Source: Sporosarcina sp. ACRSM (lineage in GTDB: Bacteria; Bacillota; Bacilli; Bacillales_A; Planococcaceae). From it: 64,000 nt of DNA. This document shows positions 25,632-33,640 of the stretch, in pieces; position 1 is the first letter of the stretch; each line of letters opens with the position of its first letter. A program made the translations under genes and the position numbers. The stretch covers positions 1-64,000 of the forward strand of contig NZ_JAKRNU010000010.1 of assembly GCF_022346545.1 (NCBI RefSeq), written 5' to 3'. Below the pieces are notes generated by a model. The model was not told the DNA's origin. It searched no databases and saw nothing but the letters and a program-made list of their open reading frames with translations.

Positions 25632-26792
25632 TTGAAAATATTGTCGGTTATCGGGAATATTGCAGTAATCATTATTCTAGCGTTTATTTTGGCATTTGCG
25701 ATGTTGATTGGCTCTTTTTTATTCATTCCGTGGATGATGTATATCATTCCGTTGATTATCGCGCTCTATGTTTTTTTAGTTTATCTGCTTACCTTCAAAG
25801 TGTTTGGCTGGTTTAGGCACGTATCCGGCAAGAAAGCTTTTTACGGGGGGACAGCGGTTATTGCAGTCGTCGGTTTATCCTTTGCGATGTCGGACTGGTA
25901 CAAGCAATCATTAGATCGTGTCGGGGATGCAGAAGTGGATTTGCATCAGTATATGCCATTTGAGGAAGGGACGAAAGCAGTTAAGTTGGATGAGCCCGCG
26001 ACTTTGGCATTGGAAGCGGATTTGCCGATTTTAGATGGCGCCACTGCATTGTATCCGATGTACGCAGCATTCGCGCAGGCGGTCTATCCGGAGAATGCGT
26101 ATCCTTTGTATGACAGTGAAGTGATGTCCAATATGACGCATGTCGCTTATGAAAATTTGATTAATGGCGAGGTGGACTTAATTTTTGTAGCAGGACCTTC
26201 CGAAGATCAGGTGGCGGCAGCAAAACGCGCCGGGAAAGAATTGAAATTGACCCCTATTGGTAAAGAAGCGTTTGTCTTTTTCGTCAACTCAAAAAATAAA
26301 GTGGAAAATCTGACGATGGATGAAATCAGAGGCATTTACTCGGGGGAATTAACAAATTGGAAAGAAGTCGGCGGTAAAAATAAAGCCATTCGCGCATTTC
26401 AACGACCCCAAGATAGCGGTAGTCAGACAGCGCTTCAAAAACTGATGGGGGATGTACCGATCATGGATCCTCCAGTTGACAATGTGATTGACCTTATGGG
26501 AGGAATCATCGACCAAGTGTCAGCCTATACAAACTATAACAATGCGATTGGTTTTACATTCCGATTTTACTCCACTGAAATGGTCCAAAACGATAAAATT
26601 CGTTTATTGGCCGTCAATGGTGTCGAACCGACAAAAGAAACGATCCGTTCCGGTGACTATCCGATTACGAGTGAATTTTATGCTGTCACTGCAGGGAGTG
26701 ACAACCCGCATATCGATGCGTTCATCGAGTGGGTTTTGTCGGAACAAGGGCAAGAGATTGTGGAGAAGACGGGGTATGTATCGATTCAATAA
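25632..26792 (+). CDS. membrane-anchored PstS-like substrate-binding protein (paralogue)
   Basis: 386 residues, same design as 22585-23751: hydrophobic N terminus with two to three membrane segments, then the binding domain with ILDGATALYPMYAAFAQAV, KEAFVFFVN, IRGIYSGELTNWKEVGG, RPQDSGSQTALQKL and a C terminus nearly identical to its paralogue (IEWVLS.QGQEIVEKTGYVSI). The TTG start follows GGAGGGG. The two genes flank the marR/YczE unit and the broken DUF5412 gene, so this looks like an old local duplication. No transporter genes are attached. Confidence 0.82.
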   Translation: MKILSVIGNIAVIIILAFILAFAMLIGSFLFIPWMMYIIPLIIALYVFLVYLLTFKVFGWFRHVSGKKAFYGGTAVIAVVGLSFAMSDWYKQSLDRVGDAEVDLHQYMPFEEGTKAVKLDEPATLALEADLPILDGATALYPMYAAFAQAVYPENAYPLYDSEVMSNMTHVAYENLINGEVDLIFVAGPSEDQVAAAKRAGKELKLTPIGKEAFVFFVNSKNKVENLTMDEIRGIYSGELTNWKEVGGKNKAIRAFQRPQDSGSQTALQKLMGDVPIMDPPVDNVIDLMGGIIDQVSAYTNYNNAIGFTFRFYSTEMVQNDKIRLLAVNGVEPTKETIRSGDYPITSEFYAVTAGSDNPHIDAFIEWVLSEQGQEIVEKTGYVSIQ

Positions 26793-26856
26793 TATGTCGC
26801 GGCCAACAAGGTTATGGTTTTTTTGCATGAAAGTAGGAGGGGCCATAGTCCTGTTT

Positions 26857-26930
26857 CGCTGATATGTGCTGGTTTGGCGCCGATATATGTCTTGTAATCG
26901 CCGATAAATCCAGTTCAAGTGCTGATATAA
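26857..26930. repeat. 21-nt periodic intergenic array (A3)
   Basis: Four units with core CGCYGATA start at 26857, 26878, 26899 and 26920, exactly 21 nt apart; sequences between cores differ. Lies downstream of the PstS-like gene. Confidence 0.7.
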
Positions 26931-27102
26931 TAATTGGAACATCTAATTATGTCATATATGTTTTGATCAACCCGTTGTGCATAGGGATGTATGGACTATC
27001 GGAGATAGTGACGAGTCCGCTAGCAATCAGGTATACTTGACTGTGAGGTAATTTCAGAAGGTTTTGTTAGTTGAGATACATTTGAAAAAGGGATGAGTAG
27101 CC

Positions 27103-27282
27103 TTGTTGGAGTTTTTATGGATTCTTACGCCAGTCATCGGTATCTTATGGTTTTTAAATCTTGTAACCTTGCTGCAAAAGATGAAGGATGGCAGGTATTA
27201 CCGTAGTCAGAAGATAGCGGGAGGATTTTACACATTTCTTATCATTTTTTTGTCTTTGTTTTTTATAATGATGATGCATTGA
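27103..27282 (+). CDS. small membrane protein
   Basis: 59-residue frame starting TTG (27103 or 27106) after AAGGGATGAG, with two membrane segments (about 3-24 and 41-58) around a basic loop (QKMKDGRYYRSQK). It ends 37 nt before the next start. No family recognised; the two-helix layout and ribosome site argue it is real. Confidence 0.6.
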   Translation: MLEFLWILTPVIGILWFLNLVTLLQKMKDGRYYRSQKIAGGFYTFLIIFLSLFFIMMMH

Positions 27283-27319
27283 AAGCATGAAGGGGAGAAC
27301 CAGACAGGGGGAATTGGAA

Positions 27320-28342
27320 ATGGATAATCAGATCACAACTTTACTAGCAATCAAATACCCAATCATTCAAGCCCCAATGGCAGGGGTGACGACGCCGGAA
27401 TTTGTGACGGCGGCTGCAGAAGCGGGGATGCTCGGTTCGATTGGTGCGGGTTATCTCACGGCGGAGGACACACGGCAGTTTATTCGCGAAGTGAAAGAGC
27501 GGACGGAGAAGCCGTTTGCGGTCAATTTGTTTGTGCCGGAGAATGTCAAGATGGACCAGCCTTATTTACGGGAAGCTTATGAGGCGTTGCAACCGATTGG
27601 TAAGCACCTTGGCATGCCATTTTGGAAAGCGCCGCTGTCGGAACCTGAATTTGATGAACAAATCCGAGTAGTTGTAGAAGAGGGTGTGAAGATTTGTTCG
27701 TTCACATTCGGCTTGCCAGATGAAAAGACGGTTCGATTGCTGAAAGAGCATGATGTGTATCTTATTGGGACAGCAACGACTGTGGAAGAAGCGAAGCTGG
27801 CAGAACAAGCGGGCATGGATGCCATTGTCGCACAAGGGAGCGAAGCAGGTGGGCACCGGGGATCGTTTTCCGGGGAATTAACGTTCATCCCACTATACGA
27901 ATTGCTTACAGCTATTGTCGCATCCGTCCAGATTCCTGTTATCGCAGCGGGCGGCATCGCGAATAGAGAAGGAATGGACCGCGCACTGGCAGCAGGTGCA
28001 CAAGCGGTTCAGATTGGGACCGCCTTGCTTGCGGCTGAAGAAAGTGGCGCCCATTCTGTGTATAAGCAAGCCGTTTTGGAGGCGGATGAAGGATGCACCG
28101 TATTCACCAAAGCTTTTTCGGGTAAAACAGCGCGCGGCATTCGCAACCAATTCATCCTTCAGATGAAAGAAGCGATCATTGCGCCGTACCCTTATCAAAA
28201 TGATTTGACGAAAGAAATTCGCAAAGCGGCGGCGCAGCAAGGAAAACGAGATTTTCTATCGCTATGGGCGGGAGAAAGTGTCCATTTAAGTAAAAAAGGA
28301 ACAATAAAAGAAATACTCACACAACTCATTCATCCGCTATAA
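27320..28342 (+). CDS. nitronate monooxygenase / 2-nitropropane dioxygenase family
   Basis: 340-residue FMN-dependent TIM-barrel enzyme. It has YPIIQAPMAGVTTPEF at the N terminus, the flavin-binding AQGSEAGGHRG with the family His, VIAAGGIANREGMDRALAAGAQAVQIGTALL, and FSGKTARGIRNQF. Such enzymes oxidise nitronates such as propionate-3-nitronate; B. subtilis YrpB is similar. ATG 27320 follows AGGGGGAA; an earlier in-frame start is not supported. The EamA transporter gene follows after 35 nt and may share the transcript. Confidence 0.88.
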   Translation: MDNQITTLLAIKYPIIQAPMAGVTTPEFVTAAAEAGMLGSIGAGYLTAEDTRQFIREVKERTEKPFAVNLFVPENVKMDQPYLREAYEALQPIGKHLGMPFWKAPLSEPEFDEQIRVVVEEGVKICSFTFGLPDEKTVRLLKEHDVYLIGTATTVEEAKLAEQAGMDAIVAQGSEAGGHRGSFSGELTFIPLYELLTAIVASVQIPVIAAGGIANREGMDRALAAGAQAVQIGTALLAAEESGAHSVYKQAVLEADEGCTVFTKAFSGKTARGIRNQFILQMKEAIIAPYPYQNDLTKEIRKAAAQQGKRDFLSLWAGESVHLSKKGTIKEILTQLIHPL

Positions 28343-28377
28343 TAGGACTATTGAAGAAAAAATGGCGGTGGGAATCG

Positions 28378-29259
28378 ATGAAGAAATATATGGGTGAAAT
28401 CGGGCTGATGATTACAGCCGTTATTTGGGGGAGCGGATTTGTAGCAAGCGCGGTGTCTTTGGAACATTACACACCTTATCAAATATTGGCGGGTAGGTTT
28501 TTAATCGGCATGCTTATCCTTTGTTTGGTGTTCCATAGGAAATTAAAGCATATCAAGAAAAGCACGCTCCTTAAAGGGACCGTATTGGGTCTCTTTTTAT
28601 ATGTTGCTTTTGCACTTCAAACCGTGGGATTGCAATATACGACCCCTTCTAAAAATGCATTTTTAACAGCGGTCAATGTTGTCATTGTCCCATTTATCGG
28701 TTTTTTATTGTACAAACGGAAAATCGATCTGTTTGAATTGGGCGGGGCCATTCTCGCATTGATTGGCGTTGCTGTGCTGTCGCTAAAATTATCTTCGGTC
28801 ATCAATATCGGGGATGTACTGACGCTTTGCTGTGCAGTCGGCTTTGCGTTCCATATCTTTTACACGGCTAAATTTGTCAAAGACGAAGATGCTGTATTGC
28901 TCACGATCATTCAAATGTTCACAGCGGCGGTCATCGGATGGGCTGTTGTCGGTTTCAAAGGGGAAACATCGTTTACGCTCGAATCGGCAGGATTGTTGCC
29001 ACTGCTGTATCTTGGTGTTTTTTCAACGACCATTGCTTATTTACTGCAGACTGTGGCACAGAAATTCATTACCGAAACGAAAGCGGCCATCATTCTATCG
29101 ACCGAATCGTTTTGGGGCATGGCCTTTTCGGTTGTCATTTTAAGTGAAGTATTGACGACGAAAATGATCATTGGGGCTGTTCTCATTCTGGGGGCGATCC
29201 TACTCTCGGAAACAAAGTTTAGTTTTTTTAAAAAGAAAGAAATAGAAGAAATCACTTGA
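28378..29259 (+). CDS. EamA/DMT-superfamily transporter
   Basis: 293-residue protein with ten membrane helices arranged as two EamA halves: ITAVIWGSGFVASAVSLEHYTP and LQYTTPSKNAFLTAVNVVIVPF in the first, and LGVFSTTIAYLLQTVAQKFI and STESFWGMAFSVVILSE in the second. Members export metabolites or amino acids; the substrate cannot be read here. ATG 28378 follows GGTGGGAA; a TTG at 28351 is in frame but less likely. Confidence 0.88.
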   Translation: MKKYMGEIGLMITAVIWGSGFVASAVSLEHYTPYQILAGRFLIGMLILCLVFHRKLKHIKKSTLLKGTVLGLFLYVAFALQTVGLQYTTPSKNAFLTAVNVVIVPFIGFLLYKRKIDLFELGGAILALIGVAVLSLKLSSVINIGDVLTLCCAVGFAFHIFYTAKFVKDEDAVLLTIIQMFTAAVIGWAVVGFKGETSFTLESAGLLPLLYLGVFSTTIAYLLQTVAQKFITETKAAIILSTESFWGMAFSVVILSEVLTTKMIIGAVLILGAILLSETKFSFFKKKEIEEIT

Positions 29260-29267
29260 TCGATAGA

Positions 29268-29320
29268 GATTACAGTGCAACGAACCAGGCGGAATCGTTG
29301 AACTGTAGTCTTTTTCTTTT
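29268..29320 (+). terminator. terminator of the EamA gene
   Basis: 14-bp imperfect stem GATTACAGTGCAAC/GTTGAACTGTAGTC followed by TTTTTCTTTTTC. Confidence 0.82.
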
Positions 29321-29421
29321 TCTGCAACCTTATCAATATTCCCTCTCCCTTTCACTTTAAACATTATATTTCGATAACATTATGACAAGTGTTTTGCAAT
29401 TCTTACAAGTCTGTCATAAAC

Positions 29422-29446
29422 GTTTTAGGTGTGCGGATTAGGCTAT
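29422..29446 (+). promoter_or_regulatory. sigma-B-type promoter of gsiB
   Basis: GTTTTA (29422-29427), 13-nt spacer and GGCTAT (29441-29446), each one base off the general-stress consensus GTTTAA/GGGTAT, lie 45 nt before the gsiB start. Confidence 0.65.
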
Positions 29447-29491
29447 ATAAGAGAGTGTTAGATCAAAACTTTTTAAAGGAGAGATTCAGCA

Positions 29492-29932
29492 ATGGCTAAA
29501 AACGATAACGATCGCAACAACAACCAAAATGGAATGACCGTAGAGGAAGCAGGTCGTAAAGGCGGAGAAGCCACGGCAAAGAATCACGGTAGAGAATTCT
29601 ACGAGGAAATCGGTAGAAAAGGCGGAGAAGCGACAGCTGAAAACCACGATCGGGAGTTCTACGAAGAGATCGGTAGAAAAGGTGGAGAAGCGACAGCTGA
29701 AAACCATGACCGCGACTTCTATGAAAAGATCGGTAAAAAAGGCGGAGAGGCGACTGCCAAGAATCATGACCGAGAATTCTATGAAGAAATCGGTCAAAAG
29801 GGCGGAGAAGCGCGTGCTCGACAAAATGACAATGATAACGACAACGATGATGACGATAATAACGGAAAAGGTAAAATGAGCCGCTCCGAAGCAGGTCGCA
29901 AAGGCGGCAAACGCAGCCATGACAACGACTAA
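29492..29932 (+). CDS. gsiB: GsiB-like general stress protein (KGG repeats)
   Basis: 146-residue, very hydrophilic protein with five tandem repeats of about 20 residues carrying GRKGGEATAENHDREFYEEI-type sequence, flanked by Asn/Asp-rich ends. This is the KGG-repeat (stress-induced bacterial acidophilic repeat) family, LEA-like desiccation proteins; B. subtilis gsiB is the classic sigma-B target. AAAGGAG precedes the ATG and a sigma-B-type promoter lies upstream. Long antisense frames over it are repeat shadows. Confidence 0.9.
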   Translation: MAKNDNDRNNNQNGMTVEEAGRKGGEATAKNHGREFYEEIGRKGGEATAENHDREFYEEIGRKGGEATAENHDRDFYEKIGKKGGEATAKNHDREFYEEIGQKGGEARARQNDNDNDNDDDDNNGKGKMSRSEAGRKGGKRSHDND

Positions 29933-29970
29933 TAATGTAGTTTAACCGACACATTCAACAGCTACAAACC

Positions 29971-30012
29971 AACCCCCAGCACAACATTGAAGTGTGTTGG
30001 GGGTTGTTTTTT
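29971..30012 (+). terminator. gsiB terminator
   Basis: 13-bp stem AACCCCCAGCACA/TGTGTTGGGGGTT followed by GTTTTTT. Repeat copy c begins inside the T run. Confidence 0.92.
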
Positions 30013-30366
30013 ATCTTCATTCAGCAAATGTTTTTGTACTGAAAGCGAAGCGTCAGCTACAGAAGACTCCCAACTCTATAGGTGGTGAGATGAATGCCGG
30101 TTTTGTTATCTGTTCAGCGGGTGTCCAAACGCCCGCTGAACGAAGATAAAGCCTCCGGCGGATGTCACAGATTTTGAAAGGATTAAAGAAGGCAGTCTAA
30201 GTGCGCGACGTCCTAAAAGGAAAGTGCCTTAATTTCTGCAAAGATCGCAGAAATACGGCAAATCGAACCCTTCGTTGTTCGATTCGCAACGACTGCATGA
30301 CCTGCTTCCTGCAGGCCTCAAGCTCGATTCAAAATCTGGACGCAGTTACGCCGAGGCGTAATTGAT
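30011..30366 (+). repeat. structured repeat element, copy c (long form)
   Basis: Same ends as copies a and b: TTATCTTC...GAAGATAA, GCCTCCGGCGG, CAGATTTTGAA...TTCAAAATCTG, terminal AATTACGCC-type palindrome (here GTTACGCC). The stem-3 loop carries an extra module of about 130 nt with TTTCTGC..GCAGAAA and AATCGAAC..GTTCGATT hairpins, also in copies d and e. It ends 95 nt before the glycosyltransferase start. Confidence 0.88.
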
Positions 30367-30460
30367 TGGACCTTTATGCGAAATGAAAGGATTTCCAACC
30401 TGCAGAATGAGTAACGAAATTCAATTTACCATTAACATAAACGAAAAGGGGATTTGTAAA

Positions 30461-31747
30461 TTGCAGAAGAAAATTTTGTTCATCTCAGATCACGGCGATC
30501 CGTTAGCACCTTTAGGCAGCGAACAAGCAGGCGGGCAAAATAATTATGTCAAACAGCTGGCGCTAGCGCTTGAAAAAGAGGGGAACCGAGTGGATGTCGT
30601 CACCCATTGGGCAGATCCCGCTGATTCGAGAATAGAAGTATTCGGCGATTCCTGCCGTGTTATCCGGATTGCGGCGGGCCGCAAAGAATATGTACCTAAA
30701 AATGAGATGTTCAATCTTTTGCCCGATTTCTATGCCGAAATGAAAAATACCATTCAGCTTGCCTCCTATGATCTTGTGCACACCCATTATTGGTTGTCCG
30801 GTCTACTAGGTTCGATTGTGAAGAAGGAGTATCCGATGCCATGGATTCATACCAACCATTCACTAGGTATAGCGAAAGAACAGGTCACTGGTGTGCAAGA
30901 GCCGACTCGATTGTCTGCGGAAAAGCTGATTTTAAGCACGGCGGATCAGATTATCACGACAACGGAAAATGAGGTTGATCTCATACGTAGCTTCGTCAAC
31001 CATCCGGCTCCTATGTCGGTCGTTGCCATCGGAGTGGACGATGCATTCCGACCTTTGCAAAAGCAAAAAGAAGTAGCCGGCAACCCGTACTTTGCATTTG
31101 CCGGCAGACTTGAAAAGACAAAAGGGATTTATACGCTCTTACATGCTTTCCGCCGACTTGTTGAACGAGATGAAGTTCCCCATTCAGCCAAGCTTCTCAT
31201 CGCAGGCGGAGATGCGAATAGTGTCGATACTGTCAAGAAATTACCGAAACATCAAGCATTACGAGCCACCATCGAGGGGCTGGAAAATCGGATCGATTTC
31301 ATCGGAGGACAATCACCAAATGAGCTAGCTTCCCTTTTCAACGGGGCGACAGGTACCGTTGTTCCCTCCCAATATGAATCCTTCGGGATGGTGGCAGCTG
31401 AAGCCCAAGCCTGTGGATGCCCGGTCATCGCATCGAATGTAGGGGGTCTGAAGGAAGTAGTGAAAAACCGGATGACCGGTTTGCATATCGAAAAAAATGA
31501 CGTGCAAAGTCTGGCATCCGCCATGAAAACATTACTGACCAATCAAACATATGCCAAACGGCTCGGCATGACAGCGGCAGCCTTTGCCAACAGAGAGTAC
31601 AGATGGCCTGCGCTCTCGAGAAAAATAAATAAATTGTATGAGGTGACGTTGAATGAAAAGAAAAACGCATATGTTGGCGACGGATCTAGACGGTACGTTG
31701 GTGGGCGATCAGGAGGCGCTACGGGCACTGTTGCTGTATTACGATGA
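30461..31747 (+). CDS. GT4 glycosyltransferase, sucrose-phosphate synthase-like
   Basis: 428-residue retaining GT-B glycosyltransferase. N-terminal domain: SDHGDPLAPLGSEQAGGQNN, LVHTHYWLSGLL, HTNHSLGIAKEQ (like the GHSLG of sucrose-phosphate synthases) and STADQIITTTENEVD. C-terminal nucleotide-sugar domain: FAGRLEKTKGI and the E-x7-E motif in ESFGMVAAEAQACG. With a sucrose-phosphatase-like gene next to it, it probably makes sucrose-6-phosphate or a related phosphorylated disaccharide. The TTG start follows AAAAGGGGA. The last 31 residues overlap the next gene by 95 nt and look non-native, as if the normal stop were lost. Confidence 0.8.
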   Translation: MQKKILFISDHGDPLAPLGSEQAGGQNNYVKQLALALEKEGNRVDVVTHWADPADSRIEVFGDSCRVIRIAAGRKEYVPKNEMFNLLPDFYAEMKNTIQLASYDLVHTHYWLSGLLGSIVKKEYPMPWIHTNHSLGIAKEQVTGVQEPTRLSAEKLILSTADQIITTTENEVDLIRSFVNHPAPMSVVAIGVDDAFRPLQKQKEVAGNPYFAFAGRLEKTKGIYTLLHAFRRLVERDEVPHSAKLLIAGGDANSVDTVKKLPKHQALRATIEGLENRIDFIGGQSPNELASLFNGATGTVVPSQYESFGMVAAEAQACGCPVIASNVGGLKEVVKNRMTGLHIEKNDVQSLASAMKTLLTNQTYAKRLGMTAAAFANREYRWPALSRKINKLYEVTLNEKKNAYVGDGSRRYVGGRSGGATGTVAVLR

Positions 31748-32375
31748 ACTGCCTTATGACGTGGCATTTGTCTATGTGACCGGTAGACATCTGGCGTCCG
31801 CCCTTTCGCTTATTGAGGCAGAAGATTTGCCGCAGCCGGACATCCTCATCACAGATGTCGGGACGGCAATTTACCGAGATGCACAGCTAGCGGAGGATGT
31901 AGAATGGAAGCGGCAAATGCAGGCCGGATGGCAGCCGAAACGGATTGTTGAAATGGCTTCAGCTTTCCCGGCACTGCATAGACAGTCGTTACCAGATAAT
32001 CGCCGCATTTCATTCACTTTTTCACCTAATGATGGCGCTGTACATGACTTTGAAGAAGCGCTTGCCCAAGCCCGCATCCCTCATAAAATGATCATCAGTT
32101 CCAATCGGGACGTCGATGTGTTACCTGAAAAAAGCGGGAAAGGGAATGCACTGAACTATGTAATTGAAAGGTACGCTCCCAAAGACGTCCAAGTCCTCGT
32201 CGCTGGTGATTCAGGCAATGACCTCGACATGCTCACCCTCGGTTATCCGGCCGTTATTGTCGGAAATGCCCAACCCGAGTTGACTACGATTGAACCCCAT
32301 CCCCGTCTCTACCATGCACAGAAGAACTGTGCGAAAGGCATCCACGAGGCTTGGCTTCATTTTTATGGGAGCTGA
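31653..32375 (+). CDS. sucrose-6-phosphate phosphatase-like HAD hydrolase
   Basis: 240-residue HAD-IIB phosphatase. Motif I DLDGTLVGD, then FVYVTGRHL, LITDVGTAIY, ISSNRDVDVLPEKSGKGNAL, and motif IV GDSGNDLDML followed by VGNAQPEL. This series closely follows cyanobacterial sucrose-phosphatase (SPP), including VDVLP...KGNA and GDSGND, and differs from Cof-type HAD proteins. It would dephosphorylate the product of the preceding glycosyltransferase. ATG 31653 follows GAGGTG. Confidence 0.82.
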   Translation: MKRKTHMLATDLDGTLVGDQEALRALLLYYDELPYDVAFVYVTGRHLASALSLIEAEDLPQPDILITDVGTAIYRDAQLAEDVEWKRQMQAGWQPKRIVEMASAFPALHRQSLPDNRRISFTFSPNDGAVHDFEEALAQARIPHKMIISSNRDVDVLPEKSGKGNALNYVIERYAPKDVQVLVAGDSGNDLDMLTLGYPAVIVGNAQPELTTIEPHPRLYHAQKNCAKGIHEAWLHFYGS

Positions 32376-32381
32376 CTCAGT

Positions 32382-32437
32382 CAAACACGTTCTTTCAAAC
32401 AAGCAAGTCTGTTTGAAAGAACGTGTTTGTTTTTTTG
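32382..32437 (+). terminator. terminator of the glycosyltransferase/phosphatase pair
   Basis: Perfect 20-bp stem (32382-32401 with 32410-32429) and eight T. Confidence 0.95.
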
Positions 32438-32535
32438 GTTGTGCTTTTATTATTTTGAAGTGTTGAGTACTAGTGATTTGTGGTGACAGGCACCGGTTTT
32501 TACCTAGTCGAGTATTAATAAGAACACATGTGTGG

Positions 32536-32541
32536 TATAAT
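32536..32541 (+). promoter_or_regulatory. extended -10 promoter of the type I toxin
   Basis: TATAAT preceded by TGG (extended -10) with no good -35; about 94 nt before the toxin start. Confidence 0.5.
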
Positions 32542-32572
32542 GGGGGAATAATAGAATAGGGTCTTCAAGGGT

Positions 32573-32787
32573 GGTCAGCGCCCCGTTACTTGTTCCGGTC
32601 ACGGTATATTCCATGACTGAAAGGGGGTGCTGCAATGTTGACTATATTTGAATCGCTGGTGATTACAATTAGCTTCTCAACATTAATCGTTGCGATGCTT
32701 GCACTTGCGTATTCCATGTCAAAAAAGAAATAATCCACCCTTGAGTTGGCTGCTCCAGGTGGATTATTTCCTCTGTGGACGCTGACC
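32573..32787 (+). ncRNA. type I toxin mRNA with 5'-3' locking sequences
   Basis: The presumed 5' end carries GGTCAGCG (32573-32580) and the 3' end carries CGCTGACC (32780-32787), an exact 8-nt complement. Such long-range pairing keeps type I toxin mRNAs untranslated. Between them a perfect 12-bp hairpin (32728-32739 with 32758-32769) includes the toxin stop codon. Transcript ends are inferred. Confidence 0.5.
32635..32733 (+). CDS. putative holin-like type I toxin
   Basis: 32-residue hydrophobic peptide with one membrane helix (about 6-27) and a C-terminal SKKK, typical of the Hol_Tox/TxpA-like toxins of Firmicutes. AAGGGGG lies ahead of the ATG. Too short for usual gene callers. The surrounding RNA structure and an antisense promoter support a toxin-antitoxin locus rather than a chance frame. 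Confidence 0.7.
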   Translation: MLTIFESLVITISFSTLIVAMLALAYSMSKKK

Positions 32788-32805
32788 CCCATACGGGAAC
32801 CCGCT

Positions 32806-32811
32806 ATTATA
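32806..32811 (-). promoter_or_regulatory. possible antitoxin RNA promoter (-10)
   Basis: TATAAT on the minus strand (32811-32806), with TTAGCG 15 nt upstream. It would transcribe an antisense RNA over the 3' part of the toxin mRNA. Confidence 0.45.
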
Positions 32812-32997
32812 AGTACCGCGACGATGCGCTAACACCGTTGCGGTCTTTTTACTATATCCTATTGATACCATAATTATAACAAATCCATAATTTGCTGTCC
32901 ATTTATCAAACCATTAGAGGGAGATTCCTTATTTAGCAATGTTAGAAGGTTAGTTGGCTCAGGAAATAGAAGTATGATACGTTGGAGTTGGAAGTCT

Positions 32998-33255
32998 TTA
33001 ACTTGCTTCAGCAGAAGTCCTATACTTCCATAAGTCGCGAGATGAATGCCAGAATGTATTTCAATCAGAGTGGTTTAAACTCCCTGCTGAATCAAGTTAA
33101 GCCTCCGGCGGATGTCAGGGATTTTGAAAGGAATCAATTGCGCTTATCTAGGTGCCTTAATTTCTGCCAAAACGCAGAAATATGGCAAATCGAACCCTTC
33201 GCTGTTCGATTCGCAATTCAAAATCCCGACGCAATTACGCCGAGGCGTAATTGAT
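32998..33255 (+). repeat. structured repeat element, copy d (long form)
   Basis: Stem 1 is TTAACTTG/CAAGTTAA as in copy a. Stem 3 here is GGGATTTTGAA/TTCAAAATCCC, replacing AGATTTTGAA/TTCAAAATCT on both sides. Inner arms AATTGCG/CGCAATT, the extra hairpins TTTCTGC/GCAGAAA and ATCGAAC/GTTCGAT, and the terminal AATTACGCC palindrome are present. It ends 48 nt before the next gene. A CTTTA occurs at both edges. Confidence 0.88.
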
Positions 33256-33303
33256 CTTTAGCAATTCCTCAGCAACAAATGTCTTTTCCAAGGAGGTTAA
33301 ATA

Positions 33304-33576
33304 ATGGGATTGGTGTATCTCATTTGGATAGGTAGCATCGCTTTGTGTATTTTCGGATGGGCTTATTTTAGATCTTTTCACAGGAAACACAAACGTTATT
33401 TTGTTCCGTATCTCATCTTTCAATTGGGCATTACGCTGCTGGTCATCAGCATCTTCATCATTGGTCAGTGGGCTGGTATGGCGTATGGTTTTATTTCCAT
33501 CATAATCATGGGCTTGGGGCTGGTCATTGCATTGCTTATTTTCATTTATTCCTTTGTGCAAAAAAAACGACAGTAA
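33304..33576 (+). CDS. small membrane protein
   Basis: 90 residues with three membrane helices (about 3-20, 33-54, 58-85) and basic loops (HRKHKR, C-terminal KKRQ). A strong AAGGAGG precedes the ATG. No family recognised with confidence. It may form an operon with the YcxB-like gene 64 nt downstream. Confidence 0.72.
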   Translation: MGLVYLIWIGSIALCIFGWAYFRSFHRKHKRYFVPYLIFQLGITLLVISIFIIGQWAGMAYGFISIIIMGLGLVIALLIFIYSFVQKKRQ

Positions 33577-33640
33577 CCATCTCGCCGCTCGAAATGAAAG
33601 CAGTTCAACAACAAAGACACTATCAAAATAGGAGATTGAA

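Noticed and set aside
29486..29954. Minus-strand frames of 144 and 152 codons
   Set aside because: Exact shadows of the gsiB repeats; no ribosome site and unnatural Phe/Arg/Leu-rich composition.
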